Positions 28,793 through 36,358 of a stretch of 64,000 bases of DNA are shown here, piece by piece. The notes under the pieces are model-generated. The model was not told the origin of the DNA and searched no databases. It was given only the letters and a program-made list of their open reading frames with translations. The first letter of the stretch is position 1. Every line of letters starts with the position of its first letter. The position numbers and the translations under genes were made by a program. The DNA is from Actinoplanes octamycinicus (GTDB taxonomy: Bacteria; Actinomycetota; Actinomycetes; Mycobacteriales; Micromonosporaceae). The stretch is from contig NZ_JACHNB010000001.1 of NCBI RefSeq assembly GCF_014205225.1, positions 3,577,501-3,641,500 on the forward strand. Direction: 5' to 3'.

Positions 28793-30307
28793 ATGGCGAA
28801 GACACCTCGGGCCCCTCGGGCCACCGCACTCACCGCCACTGCTCTGGCCGTCGTCGGCAGCGTGGCACTCACCGTCGCTCAGCCGGTCGCGGTTCTCGCC
28901 GCGACCGGCAGCCGGGTGGCCGCCGCCGCGGTGCCGGCCGTCAGCACCGCCACCCCGGCCACCGGGGACGCGGCCGGCGGCACCGTCGTCTCGCTGGCCG
29001 GCACCGGGTTCAAGAGCATCGACCCGGCCGACCTCGGCTCGGTGCTGTTCGGCACCACGCCGGCCGACCGGATCGTGGTGCTCTCCGACACCCGGCTGAT
29101 CGCGGTCAGCCCACCGGGCACCGGCAACGTGGTGATCAAGGTGGTCAACGGGGACGGCCCGAGCACCGGCACCTCGGCCCGCTTCGGCTACCGGATGCGG
29201 CTCACCGCCGAGTTCGACAACACGCCGGCCAAGGCGAGCGGCGGCACCGAGATCCCGATCGAGGTCACCGGCGGCTCGATGGGCGCCTCGGCGCCCGCGT
29301 TCGCCGCCCTGAAGGTCACCGCCAAGGTCGGCGGGGTGAACGCCAGCCGGGTCACCTGGGTGGACGCCGGTCACCTCAAGATCGTCGCGCCGCCCACCAC
29401 CAGCGCCCGGCCGGCCACCGTCCAGCTGTTCCAGGAGGGCTACGCCGGGCCGGAGTCGACCGGGCTGGTCAACTACTACCCGACCGTCGCCTCGGTCTCG
29501 TCCGGCTCGCTCGCCGCCGAGGGTGGGGCCAGCCTGGAGATCCGGGGGACCGGCTTCCTCGCCGTCGACCCGGACGACCCGGCCGCGGTGACCATCGGCG
29601 GCGTGCCGGTGACCAGCTTCGACGTCGACTCGGCCACGCTGATCTTCGCCGAGGCGCCGGCCGGGGATGTCGGCACGGTGTCCCGGGTGCAGGTGACCAC
29701 CGCGGGCGGGACGACGCCCGAGGCGGAGGCGCCGGCCGTGACGTACCGGGGGCCGATGGCCGTGGAGAGCTCCGGGGACCAGTTCCTGCGGGCCGCCGGC
29801 GGCGCCCACGTGTTCGCGGTCACCGGGGGCACGCTCGGCGAGACCGCGCGGGACTTCACCGCCGCCAAGGTGACGGTACGGCTGGACGGGGTCACCAAGC
29901 TGACCCCGGCGTACGTCGACCCCACCCACTTCAAGGTCACCCTGCCGGCGCTGGCCGCCGAGACCGCCGACCTGATGGTCTTCCAGGACACGCTGGCCGG
30001 GCCGAAGGTCACCCTGCCGGTCGCCCCGGTGGTGACCAGCCTGTCGGCGACCAGCTCGCCGCTGGCCGGCGGCGGCACCGTGCAGATCAAGGTGGCCGGC
30101 GCCGGCTCGGCCACGGCCACCGACTTCGCCTTCGGCGACAACCCGGCCACCTGCCGGACCACCGGGGTCGGGGCCACCCTGACGTACGTCTGCACCGTCC
30201 CGCCGGCCGCCGAGGCCGGCCCGGTGTGGGTCCACTTCACCTCCGGCAACGACGTGGCCAGCCGGTTCACCGCGGCCGCCGCGTTCAGCTACACCGACCT
30301 CGACTGA
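28793..30307 (+). CDS. secreted IPT/TIG-repeat protein, copy 1
   Basis: About 504 residues. The signal peptide has a basic N-terminus (MAKTPRAPRATAL) and a hydrophobic core ending near AQPVAVLA. The mature part is a series of Ig-like IPT/TIG modules, each with a GGTVVSLAGTGF-type strand pair and DARLSAVSPPG-type turns (VSTATPATGDAAGGTVVSLAGTGF; LAAEGGASLEIRGTGFLAVDPDD; GVPVTSFDVDSATLIFAEAPAG). It ends in SRFTAAAAFSYTDLD. No cell-wall anchor is seen. GTG 28760 and ATG 28778 are alternative starts. A surface or secreted adhesive role is only inferred. Confidence 0.85.
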   Translation: MAKTPRAPRATALTATALAVVGSVALTVAQPVAVLAATGSRVAAAAVPAVSTATPATGDAAGGTVVSLAGTGFKSIDPADLGSVLFGTTPADRIVVLSDTRLIAVSPPGTGNVVIKVVNGDGPSTGTSARFGYRMRLTAEFDNTPAKASGGTEIPIEVTGGSMGASAPAFAALKVTAKVGGVNASRVTWVDAGHLKIVAPPTTSARPATVQLFQEGYAGPESTGLVNYYPTVASVSSGSLAAEGGASLEIRGTGFLAVDPDDPAAVTIGGVPVTSFDVDSATLIFAEAPAGDVGTVSRVQVTTAGGTTPEAEAPAVTYRGPMAVESSGDQFLRAAGGAHVFAVTGGTLGETARDFTAAKVTVRLDGVTKLTPAYVDPTHFKVTLPALAAETADLMVFQDTLAGPKVTLPVAPVVTSLSATSSPLAGGGTVQIKVAGAGSATATDFAFGDNPATCRTTGVGATLTYVCTVPPAAEAGPVWVHFTSGNDVASRFTAAAAFSYTDLD

Positions 30308-30321
30308 TTTCGGAGCGCCCG

Positions 30322-31515
30322 ATGGCGATGAAGAGCAGGGTCGCCGGCTTCGCGGCGGTGGCCACGATCGGACTGATCGGCGTTCCCGCGGTGGCCTTCG
30401 CGGACGGGGAGGTCACCCTGACGCCCGGCTTCACCAGCGGGATCGCGGCCAAGGCGAGCGGCGGCACGATCATCCCGGTCACCGTCTCCGGCGGGACGGT
30501 CGGGGAGAACCCGACGGCGTACTCGGCGCTCCGGATCACCGCCAAGGTCGGCGGCGTGGCCGCCACGGTCGCCTGGGTGGACGCCACCCACCTGAAGGTC
30601 ACCGCGCCGGCCACCACCCGGGCGGTGAACGCCACCATGCAGCTGTTCAGCAAGGGCGTCGGCGGACCGGAGTCGAGCGCGGTGGTGGGCTACATCCCGG
30701 TGGTGTCCACCGCCGCCCCCGCCAAGATCAGTACTGACGGCGGCGCCACGGTGACCGTCGGCGGCGCCGGCTTCCTCGGCGTGAACGCCGACGACCCGGG
30801 CGCGGTCACCTTCGGCGGCACCCCGGTCACCTCGTTCACCGTCGACTCGGCCAGCCGGATCACCGCGGTCGCGCCGCCCGGCGTGAACGGGACCGCCCCG
30901 GTGATCGTCACCGGTGAGGGCGGCTCCAGCGAGCCGGCCGCGAAGGCAAGCGTGCTCTACCGCGCGCCGCTCGGCGTCGACCTCAGCGGCGACCCGGTGG
31001 TCAAGGCCAGCGGCGGCCCGCTGATCCTGACCGTCACCGGCGGCACTTTGGGCGAGAGCCCGGCCGCGTTCACCGCCGAGGCGGTCACCGTCAAACTGGG
31101 CACCCGGACGCTGGCCGCGACCTACCTCGACGCCAGTCGCCTCAAGGTCACCCTGCCCGCGGTCGCCACCGCGACCGCCCCGGTCACCGTGGTGCACGAC
31201 ACGATCCCCGGCGAGCCCGCCGAGGTCACCGTGGTGCCGGTGGTGACCGCCCTGTCGCTCAAGTCGGACACGATCGCCGGCGGTGCCACGGTCACCGCCA
31301 AGCTGGCCGGCGTCGACGTGGACACGGCCACCGACTTCGCCTTCGGCGACAACCTCGCGGACTGCTCCCGGGTCGGCACCACCCTGCCGGTCACGGTCAG
31401 CTGCACGGTCCCGGCGTCGGCCACGGCCGGCCCGGTCTGGTTCCACTTCACCTCGGGCAGCGGCCAGGCCAGCCGCTTCACCGCGGCCGCCGCGTTCAGC
31501 TACACCGACAACTAA
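30322..31515 (+). CDS. secreted IPT/TIG-repeat protein, copy 2
   Basis: 397 residues. The signal peptide is MAMKSRVAGFAAVATIGLIGVPAVAFA, then IPT/TIG modules homologous to copy 1 but lacking its first module. Its end (SRFTAAAAFSYTDN) is nearly identical in DNA and protein to that of copy 1, so the pair arose by tandem duplication. The ATG is preceded by GGAGC and lies 15 bp after copy 1. Its TAA overlaps the TAG of the convergent island gene. Confidence 0.87.
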   Translation: MAMKSRVAGFAAVATIGLIGVPAVAFADGEVTLTPGFTSGIAAKASGGTIIPVTVSGGTVGENPTAYSALRITAKVGGVAATVAWVDATHLKVTAPATTRAVNATMQLFSKGVGGPESSAVVGYIPVVSTAAPAKISTDGGATVTVGGAGFLGVNADDPGAVTFGGTPVTSFTVDSASRITAVAPPGVNGTAPVIVTGEGGSSEPAAKASVLYRAPLGVDLSGDPVVKASGGPLILTVTGGTLGESPAAFTAEAVTVKLGTRTLAATYLDASRLKVTLPAVATATAPVTVVHDTIPGEPAEVTVVPVVTALSLKSDTIAGGATVTAKLAGVDVDTATDFAFGDNLADCSRVGTTLPVTVSCTVPASATAGPVWFHFTSGSGQASRFTAAAAFSYTDN

Positions 31516-32321
31516 CGGATTGCTCGGGCTCTAGCGTGTGTCCGGGTAGTTCCGTTATAGATGACCAAAGCTTCCGGAGTAGGGGTACGGATCCACAGCG
31601 GTGCCCCCAGCAATACTCGGTCGTAACCTCCTGCGACATAGTCCAGTAGCTCACCGGTGAAATCCACGTCGAAGTACACTTCCATCATCCACTCTCCGAA
31701 GTCACTGATGTGGCCCAAGGTGAAGCCGCGCATCTGTGGCTGGTCCGACGGGCCAGGTTCACCTTGATGTAGGAGCATGTTGACTGCTTCCTCAGCCAGT
31801 TCCACTTCGTCCCAATGGCGATCGGGAGCAGTGCATCGACTTCGGATGAAATTGACGATGGAAGGGGCCGCCGAAGACGACCACCCCTCTCTTTCTGAGG
31901 TCGTTGGGAGCATGTCGGCGAGGTTATCTCTACTGCCGAACATGCACATGGCTACCCGGATTCCCGTGCTGCTCGTTGCTTCGGTGAATATTCCGATAGT
32001 GTGGTCTTCTTTGGCACTCCAGTCGACGACTTCGGAGAACGTTATCGATCCCGTTCCGCGGGCAAATCTGACCGAAGGTGGGGTGACGAAGTCGCTGACG
32101 GTCACGCCGCCTAGATAATGCTCGATTGCTGCGGCTATCTGCTCGCGACCCGGCGTCTTGGACTTGCTTTCGATCTCGAATTGCGGCATGAGTGGTATGG
32201 TGGGGGATTTGACTTTTCGAGTTGTTCCTCGGGTTATGTCGATGCCGTTATCTTGGATTATTGACGTGACGCGCCTATTGGACCAGTAAAAATATTTCCG
32301 GGGGTTGGTAATTTCCGCCAT
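31512..32321 (-). CDS. island gene B: hypothetical protein
   Basis: 269 residues, no domain recognised with confidence. The N-terminus RKYFYWSNRRVTSII and the block VAMCMFGSRDNLADML faintly recall the uncharacterised SAVMC3_10250/DUF7019 group from memory. A middle basic part (KSKTPGREQIAAAIEHYL) and a C-terminal beta-rich part (GHISDFGEWMMEVYFDVDFTGELLDYVAGGYDRVLLGAPLWIRTPT) follow. No signal peptide or membrane helix is seen. Base use is much AT-richer than in the neighbours. It follows island gene A after 9 bp, so the two form one operon. Confidence 0.75.
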   Translation of the reverse strand: MAEITNPRKYFYWSNRRVTSIIQDNGIDITRGTTRKVKSPTIPLMPQFEIESKSKTPGREQIAAAIEHYLGGVTVSDFVTPPSVRFARGTGSITFSEVVDWSAKEDHTIGIFTEATSSTGIRVAMCMFGSRDNLADMLPTTSEREGWSSSAAPSIVNFIRSRCTAPDRHWDEVELAEEAVNMLLHQGEPGPSDQPQMRGFTLGHISDFGEWMMEVYFDVDFTGELLDYVAGGYDRVLLGAPLWIRTPTPEALVIYNGTTRTHARARAIR

Positions 32322-32330
32322 TCTGCACTG

Positions 32331-33569
32331 TCACCTTGCCCTCTCTGTCGTGATGGCTCGAAAGGTCGAGCTGCCACACCGGGGGCAAGCTGCCTCGGGC
32401 AGTTGATCAGCGACAATGGTGTGCTGCTCCCGGCACAGCCACCGCCCGCAGCGCAGAGTCACCCAGGTTCGTTTCAGGTGGCCTGGCATAACGCTTTTGG
32501 AGCGAACCGCGTCGAGGAGATCGGCACCTTCGGCAAGTAGTCGCGGCATGGTGTAAGTGGATGCATGCCACTGACGTGCTGGTCCATCGATGATCTCCTC
32601 GAACGTGGCCCAAGTGATCCGATGGAATTCCACGCCTCCGGCGGGTTGGCGGAGTATGCGATATATGTTGCCGCCGGCTTCATTGTCTGGAAGGTGAGGG
32701 GTATCGTCGATCGAATAGTTTCGGCGGTAGAGAGAATAATCCTGAGGAAGATACAGTAGCCACTCCTCGTTGCCGTCGAGATACTCCGAAAGCGCCTTCT
32801 GGATGTGGCTGATGGAATTCATGGGTTTGGAGGTGGTCGAGGTGAGCAAGTTGTCCACTAGCTCTCCGATCACCACCACCCGTGGGCCTTCTGCTGGGCT
32901 GAACAAGCGAATATGAAATATTGACGGATATCGCCCAGGGCAACAGATGAGGCAAATATTTCGGAGGAGGGTGAGGCCATCATAAATCTTCTTAGATGGG
33001 GTGGGAGTGGCCCGTCTGATCATCCGGTATTCGAATTGGGCGACCCGCTCCGCGGCCGTCGTAAGCAGCGGTCCGACTTCTTCAGAAAGAATTCGGAGTT
33101 CATGGTGAAATTCGGCTAGTATTCGATCGGTCTCTGGATCGGGATTCTCGAGCGACGAAGAACGAGTCTTGCGGGCTCCAGCGGTATGGTCGCCGACGCT
33201 TTCAATGATCTTGGGTGTGGCACGTATGAGGCGATTTAGGGCGGCGATCAGGCGGATGATATTACGCTGTGACACTCGCCCGCTCGATGGCGCAAATGTT
33301 TGCTGGTCCAGCATCATGCGAAGCCGCAGTGCGGCAATTGCGAGGTCCGTGGTGTCATCCCGTTGAGGTGTGCGGACCCCGCTGCGGGCGGTGGCGTCGA
33401 CTTGTAGCAGCGATTCCAACTGTGCGGCCGGACCCTCATAAAGGGTGACCGTGTCGGCGTGCCCTTCATGGGCGTCGATGCCGACTTCGAAGCATGGAAC
33501 CTCGCCGCTCACGGACTGGGTGGCCGCCCATCTGCGAAGGCTGTCCAGTAGCTGATGTCTGGTCGTCAC
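32331..33569 (-). CDS. island gene A: hypothetical protein with C-terminal zinc ribbon
   Basis: 412 residues, family not recognised. Helical segments fill residues ~70-190 (DLAIAALRLRMMLDQQTF; RILAEFHHELRILSEEVGPLLTTAAERVAQFEY). A strand-rich region (RVVVIGELVDNLLTSTTSKPMNSISHIQKALSEYLDGNEEWLLYLP) follows. Near the end Cys374, Cys379, His383 and Cys395-x2-Cys398 form a likely zinc ribbon. Two sampled lines of this gene count 58% and 45% GC against about 77% in a neighbouring gene, so transfer is likely. The GTG overlaps a 5-codon upstream reading frame. Confidence 0.75.
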   Translation of the reverse strand: MTTRHQLLDSLRRWAATQSVSGEVPCFEVGIDAHEGHADTVTLYEGPAAQLESLLQVDATARSGVRTPQRDDTTDLAIAALRLRMMLDQQTFAPSSGRVSQRNIIRLIAALNRLIRATPKIIESVGDHTAGARKTRSSSLENPDPETDRILAEFHHELRILSEEVGPLLTTAAERVAQFEYRMIRRATPTPSKKIYDGLTLLRNICLICCPGRYPSIFHIRLFSPAEGPRVVVIGELVDNLLTSTTSKPMNSISHIQKALSEYLDGNEEWLLYLPQDYSLYRRNYSIDDTPHLPDNEAGGNIYRILRQPAGGVEFHRITWATFEEIIDGPARQWHASTYTMPRLLAEGADLLDAVRSKSVMPGHLKRTWVTLRCGRWLCREQHTIVADQLPEAACPRCGSSTFRAITTERAR

Positions 33570-33583
33570 TGTTCGTTATCCAT
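33566..33583 (-). CDS. possible 5-codon leader (MDNEQ) coupled to island gene A
   Basis: ATG-GAT-AAC-GAA-CAG-TGA. Its TGA overlaps the GTG of island gene A (GTGA). GGGAG (33589-33593) sits 5 nt before this ATG, while gene A has no good site of its own, so gene A may depend on this leader for translation. Confidence 0.35.
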   Translation of the reverse strand: MDNEQ

Positions 33584-33637
33584 GAGAACTCCCTCGAGGG
33601 GTAGGTAACCACTCAAGTGCACTCTGCCATGGAGCAA

Positions 33638-34480
33638 CTACCTAGAGATACTACGAGACTGGTCGATGGCATAGATCTGTCCTGCCGCGGCCCGGGCGAA
33701 GCCGCGGATCAGCGGGTGCGGGATCTCCTCGGCCAGCTCCGGCTGGAACAGGGTGGCCAGGTAGAACGGGTGGCCGGGCAACTCGGCCACCCGGACCTCA
33801 CCGGTGCCGTCGCGGCCGGCTCCGGAACCGGCTCCGTGGCCGGCTCCGGGCACGGCTCCGTGGTCGGCTCCGGGCCCGGCTTCATGGTCGGCTCCGGGCC
33901 CGGCTTCATGGTCGGCTCCGCGGGCGGCTTCGTGGCCGGTGAAGCGCATGCCGTGCGCGGTCAGCAGGTCCAGGTGGGCCGGGGCCAGGCCGTAGGAGCA
34001 GTGGTAGCGCTCCACCGTCCGGGTCGCGCCCAGCACCCGCTCGGCGAGCGACCCGGGGGTCAGCTCGACCGCCGCCTCGTGCCCGGCCAGCGAGCAGGCC
34101 AGCGGGATGATCAGATCGTCGCCGCCGGCGCCGTCCTCGTTCTCCGCGTGCCGGGCCGTGCCGAAGCCGCAGACGTGGCGGGCGAACTCCAGCATGGCGT
34201 GCTGGAAACCGCCGCAGGTGCCGAGGAACGGGATGCTCTCGACCCGGGCGGTCCGGGCCGCCTCGACCGCGCCGGCCTCACTCCGGTACGGACTGCCCGG
34301 CGTCAGCCACACCCCGGCGAAGCCGCGCAGCGCCGCCGGATCCTCCGCGGCCGGCGTCGGCACCCAGTAGACGTCCAGGTCCAGGCCCTCGCTCTCGCGG
34401 AGGGCGTCGATGATCGCGGGAATCCGGGCATGCGCGCGAACCGTCGGTGAACGGTCGCCGACCAGGGCGAGGGTAATCAT
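33638..34480 (-). CDS. CTP-synthase C-terminal-like amidotransferase protein
   Basis: 280 residues resembling the class I glutamine-amidotransferase domain related to the CTP synthase C-terminus: LALVGDRSPTVRAHARIPA, GVWLTPGSPY, and the nucleophile loop FLGTCGGFQHAMLEFAR with Cys. Where CTP synthase has F-H-P-E, this protein has LFQPE, so the catalytic His is Gln and glutaminase activity is doubtful. A loop of GADHEAGP octapeptides (24-bp units, ~33835-33930) is inserted. The last dozen codons (AIDQSRSISR) lie in AT-richer DNA at the island edge, so the original end may be lost. Confidence 0.85.
   Translation of the reverse strand: MITLALVGDRSPTVRAHARIPAIIDALRESEGLDLDVYWVPTPAAEDPAALRGFAGVWLTPGSPYRSEAGAVEAARTARVESIPFLGTCGGFQHAMLEFARHVCGFGTARHAENEDGAGGDDLIIPLACSLAGHEAAVELTPGSLAERVLGATRTVERYHCSYGLAPAHLDLLTAHGMRFTGHEAARGADHEAGPGADHEAGPGADHGAVPGAGHGAGSGAGRDGTGEVRVAELPGHPFYLATLFQPELAEEIPHPLIRGFARAAAGQIYAIDQSRSISR
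33835..33930. repeat. 24-bp in-frame tandem repeat
   Basis: Units of the form CTTCATGGTCGGCTCCGGGC plus CCGG encode GADHEAGP octapeptides in the amidotransferase-like gene, with decayed copies on both sides. Confidence 0.85.
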
Positions 34481-34514
34481 GCCGCCATCGTCGCCCGGCC
34501 GCCGAGATCACGTC

Positions 34515-34526
34515 CAACGATCGTTG
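34515..34526. promoter_or_regulatory. 12-bp palindrome between divergent genes
   Basis: CAACGATCGTTG is a perfect palindrome in the 72-bp gap between the amidotransferase-like gene and the LysR gene, a likely LysR binding site. Confidence 0.45.
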
Positions 34527-34552
34527 CTGCACCCGGCATTAGGGTTGCTGAT

Positions 34553-35425
34553 GTGGACCCGCACCTGCTGCGCACCTTCGTCACGGTGGCCGAGACCGGC
34601 TCGTTCTCCGCCGCCGCCGAGCGCCTGAGCTTCACCCAGTCGGCGGTCTCCCAGCAGATCGCCGCGCTGGAGACCGATCTCGGCACGCCGCTGCTGACCC
34701 GGCGCCCGGTCGGGCTCACCGAGGCCGGCCAGCGGTTGCTGCGGCACGCCAGGATTCTTCTGGTACGCCTGGACGCCGCCCGTGCCGACGTCACCCGCGC
34801 CACCGCCCCGCCCGGCCGGCTGGCCCTGGGCCTCACCCCGCTCGCCTGGTCCGCGCCGGTCGCCGCCGCGGTCGCCCGGATCCGCGCCGAGTCGGCCCGG
34901 CTGCGCACCCGGCTGCTGGTGGCCGGCCTGGACCGGATCGTCACCGGCACCGCCACCGGCGCGCTCGACCTGGGGCTGGTCGACGGCTTCACCGCGCCCA
35001 GCGATCCGCTCCGGCTGCCCGAGCCGGGCGACCCGCGGGCGCTCCGGGTGGCCGAGAGCCCGGCCGTGGTCGCCGTCCCGGCCGGCCACCCGCTCGCCCG
35101 GCGGAGCTCGGTGGAGCTGGCCGACCTGGCCGACGCGTACTGGATCGACGCCCCGGAGGTGGCCCCGTTCGGCCGGCTGCCGGTGGACGGGCTGCGGGCC
35201 GGGCTGCGCTACGACGGCGCCGAGGTGAGCGTGCTGACCGGGCTGGTCGCGGCCGGGCACGGCCTGGCGGTGCTGCCGGCTCCGCTACTAGCCGGCAGTA
35301 CCGCCGTGGCCCCCGTGCCGATCGCCGTCCCGCGCCTGGTGCACCGGGTCGAGCTGCTGCGCGCCCCGGCCACCACCGCCCCCGACGACCCGGCGACCCG
35401 CCTGTCCGTCCTGCTGACGGCGTGA
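34553..35425 (+). CDS. LysR-family transcriptional regulator
   Basis: 290 residues. An N-terminal helix-turn-helix (LLRTFVTVAETGSFSAAAERLSFTQSAVSQQIAALETDLGTPLL) is followed by a periplasmic-binding-like effector domain (RLALGLTPLAWSAP ... VVAVPAGHPLARRSSVELADLADAYWI). GTG at 34553 lies 7 nt after TAGGGT, a leaderless arrangement. It is divergent from the amidotransferase-like gene, its probable target. Confidence 0.93.
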   Translation: MDPHLLRTFVTVAETGSFSAAAERLSFTQSAVSQQIAALETDLGTPLLTRRPVGLTEAGQRLLRHARILLVRLDAARADVTRATAPPGRLALGLTPLAWSAPVAAAVARIRAESARLRTRLLVAGLDRIVTGTATGALDLGLVDGFTAPSDPLRLPEPGDPRALRVAESPAVVAVPAGHPLARRSSVELADLADAYWIDAPEVAPFGRLPVDGLRAGLRYDGAEVSVLTGLVAAGHGLAVLPAPLLAGSTAVAPVPIAVPRLVHRVELLRAPATTAPDDPATRLSVLLTA

Positions 35426-35494
35426 CCGGGCCAGTCTTGCCAGCCCGGCCGGGCGTCGGCGGGGGAGTGCCGCAGGGTGGCACGAATCCGGGGG

Positions 35495-36358
35495 TCAGGC
35501 GTCCCGGAGGCCCTTGAGCAGGGCGATGTCGGCGGCGTGCCCCTCGTGCTCGACCGTCGGCGTCTCCACGATGATCGGCACCCCGGCGGTGGCCGGATGC
35601 CGGAACAGCTCGGCGAACGGCGCCGCGCCGATCGTGCCCTTGCCGATCGTCTCGTGCCGGTCCCGGGTCGAGCCGCAGGCGTCCTTCGAGTCGTTCGCGT
35701 GGATCAGCTGCAGCCGGCCCTCGCCGGCCGCGGCGACCAGGGCGTCCAGCGTCGCGGTCATCCCGCCCGGGGTGGCCAGGTCGTGCCCGGCCGCCCAGGC
35801 GTGACAGGTGTCGAAGCAGACGCCCAGCCACGGGTGCCGCTCCACGGCGGCCAGGTAGGCCTCCAGGTCCTGCACCTTCGACGCCAGGCTGCGGCCGCCG
35901 CCGGCGCTGGGCTCGACCAGCAGCCGGGGCAGCTCCTCGGCGGCGGCCGTCTCCAGCAGCGGCAGCAACTGCTCGTGCAGCTGGTGCATGGCTTTCTCGG
36001 CGTGCGCCTCGTCGACCGAGCTGCCGGCGTGGTAGACCACGGCGGTGGCGCCGATCGCCTTGCCCCGGCGCAGCGCGTGCTCCAGCGTGGCGATCGAGCG
36101 CTCCACCGTCAGCTCGGTCGGCGAGCCCAGGTTGACCAGCAGCGACGCGTGGATGTAGGCGGGCAGGTCACGCTCGCCGATCCCGTCCCGGAACAGGATG
36201 TCCTGCTTCGGGTCGCCGGGCGGCAGCGCCCAGCCCCGGGAGTTGGAGACGTACACCTGCAGCGTTTCCGAGCCCGCCGCGTCGGCGTACGGGAGGGCGG
36301 CCTTGGCCAGCCCGCCCGACGTCTTCGTGTGCGACCCGATCCGTCGGTCTAGAAGCAC
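35495..36358 (-). CDS. nfo: endonuclease IV-type deoxyribonuclease
   Basis: 287 residues of the AP endonuclease 2 TIM barrel: RIGSHTKTSGGLAKAALPYADAAGSETLQVYVSNSRGW, IHASLLVNLGSP, VYHAGSS, LLVEPSAGGG (metal Glu), CFDTCHAWAAGHDL, LIHANDSKD and RHETIGKGTIG. The His, Asp and Glu residues of the trinuclear zinc site are present. It nicks DNA at abasic sites. GTG at 36358 overlaps the end of the kinase gene by 10 nt, suggesting coupled translation. Confidence 0.92.
   Translation of the reverse strand: MLLDRRIGSHTKTSGGLAKAALPYADAAGSETLQVYVSNSRGWALPPGDPKQDILFRDGIGERDLPAYIHASLLVNLGSPTELTVERSIATLEHALRRGKAIGATAVVYHAGSSVDEAHAEKAMHQLHEQLLPLLETAAAEELPRLLVEPSAGGGRSLASKVQDLEAYLAAVERHPWLGVCFDTCHAWAAGHDLATPGGMTATLDALVAAAGEGRLQLIHANDSKDACGSTRDRHETIGKGTIGAAPFAELFRHPATAGVPIIVETPTVEHEGHAADIALLKGLRDA

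Noticed and set aside
33638..34480. Selenoprotein version of the amidotransferase-like gene
   Set aside because: The family has selenocysteine members, but here the loop has an ordinary Cys codon and no in-frame TGA.
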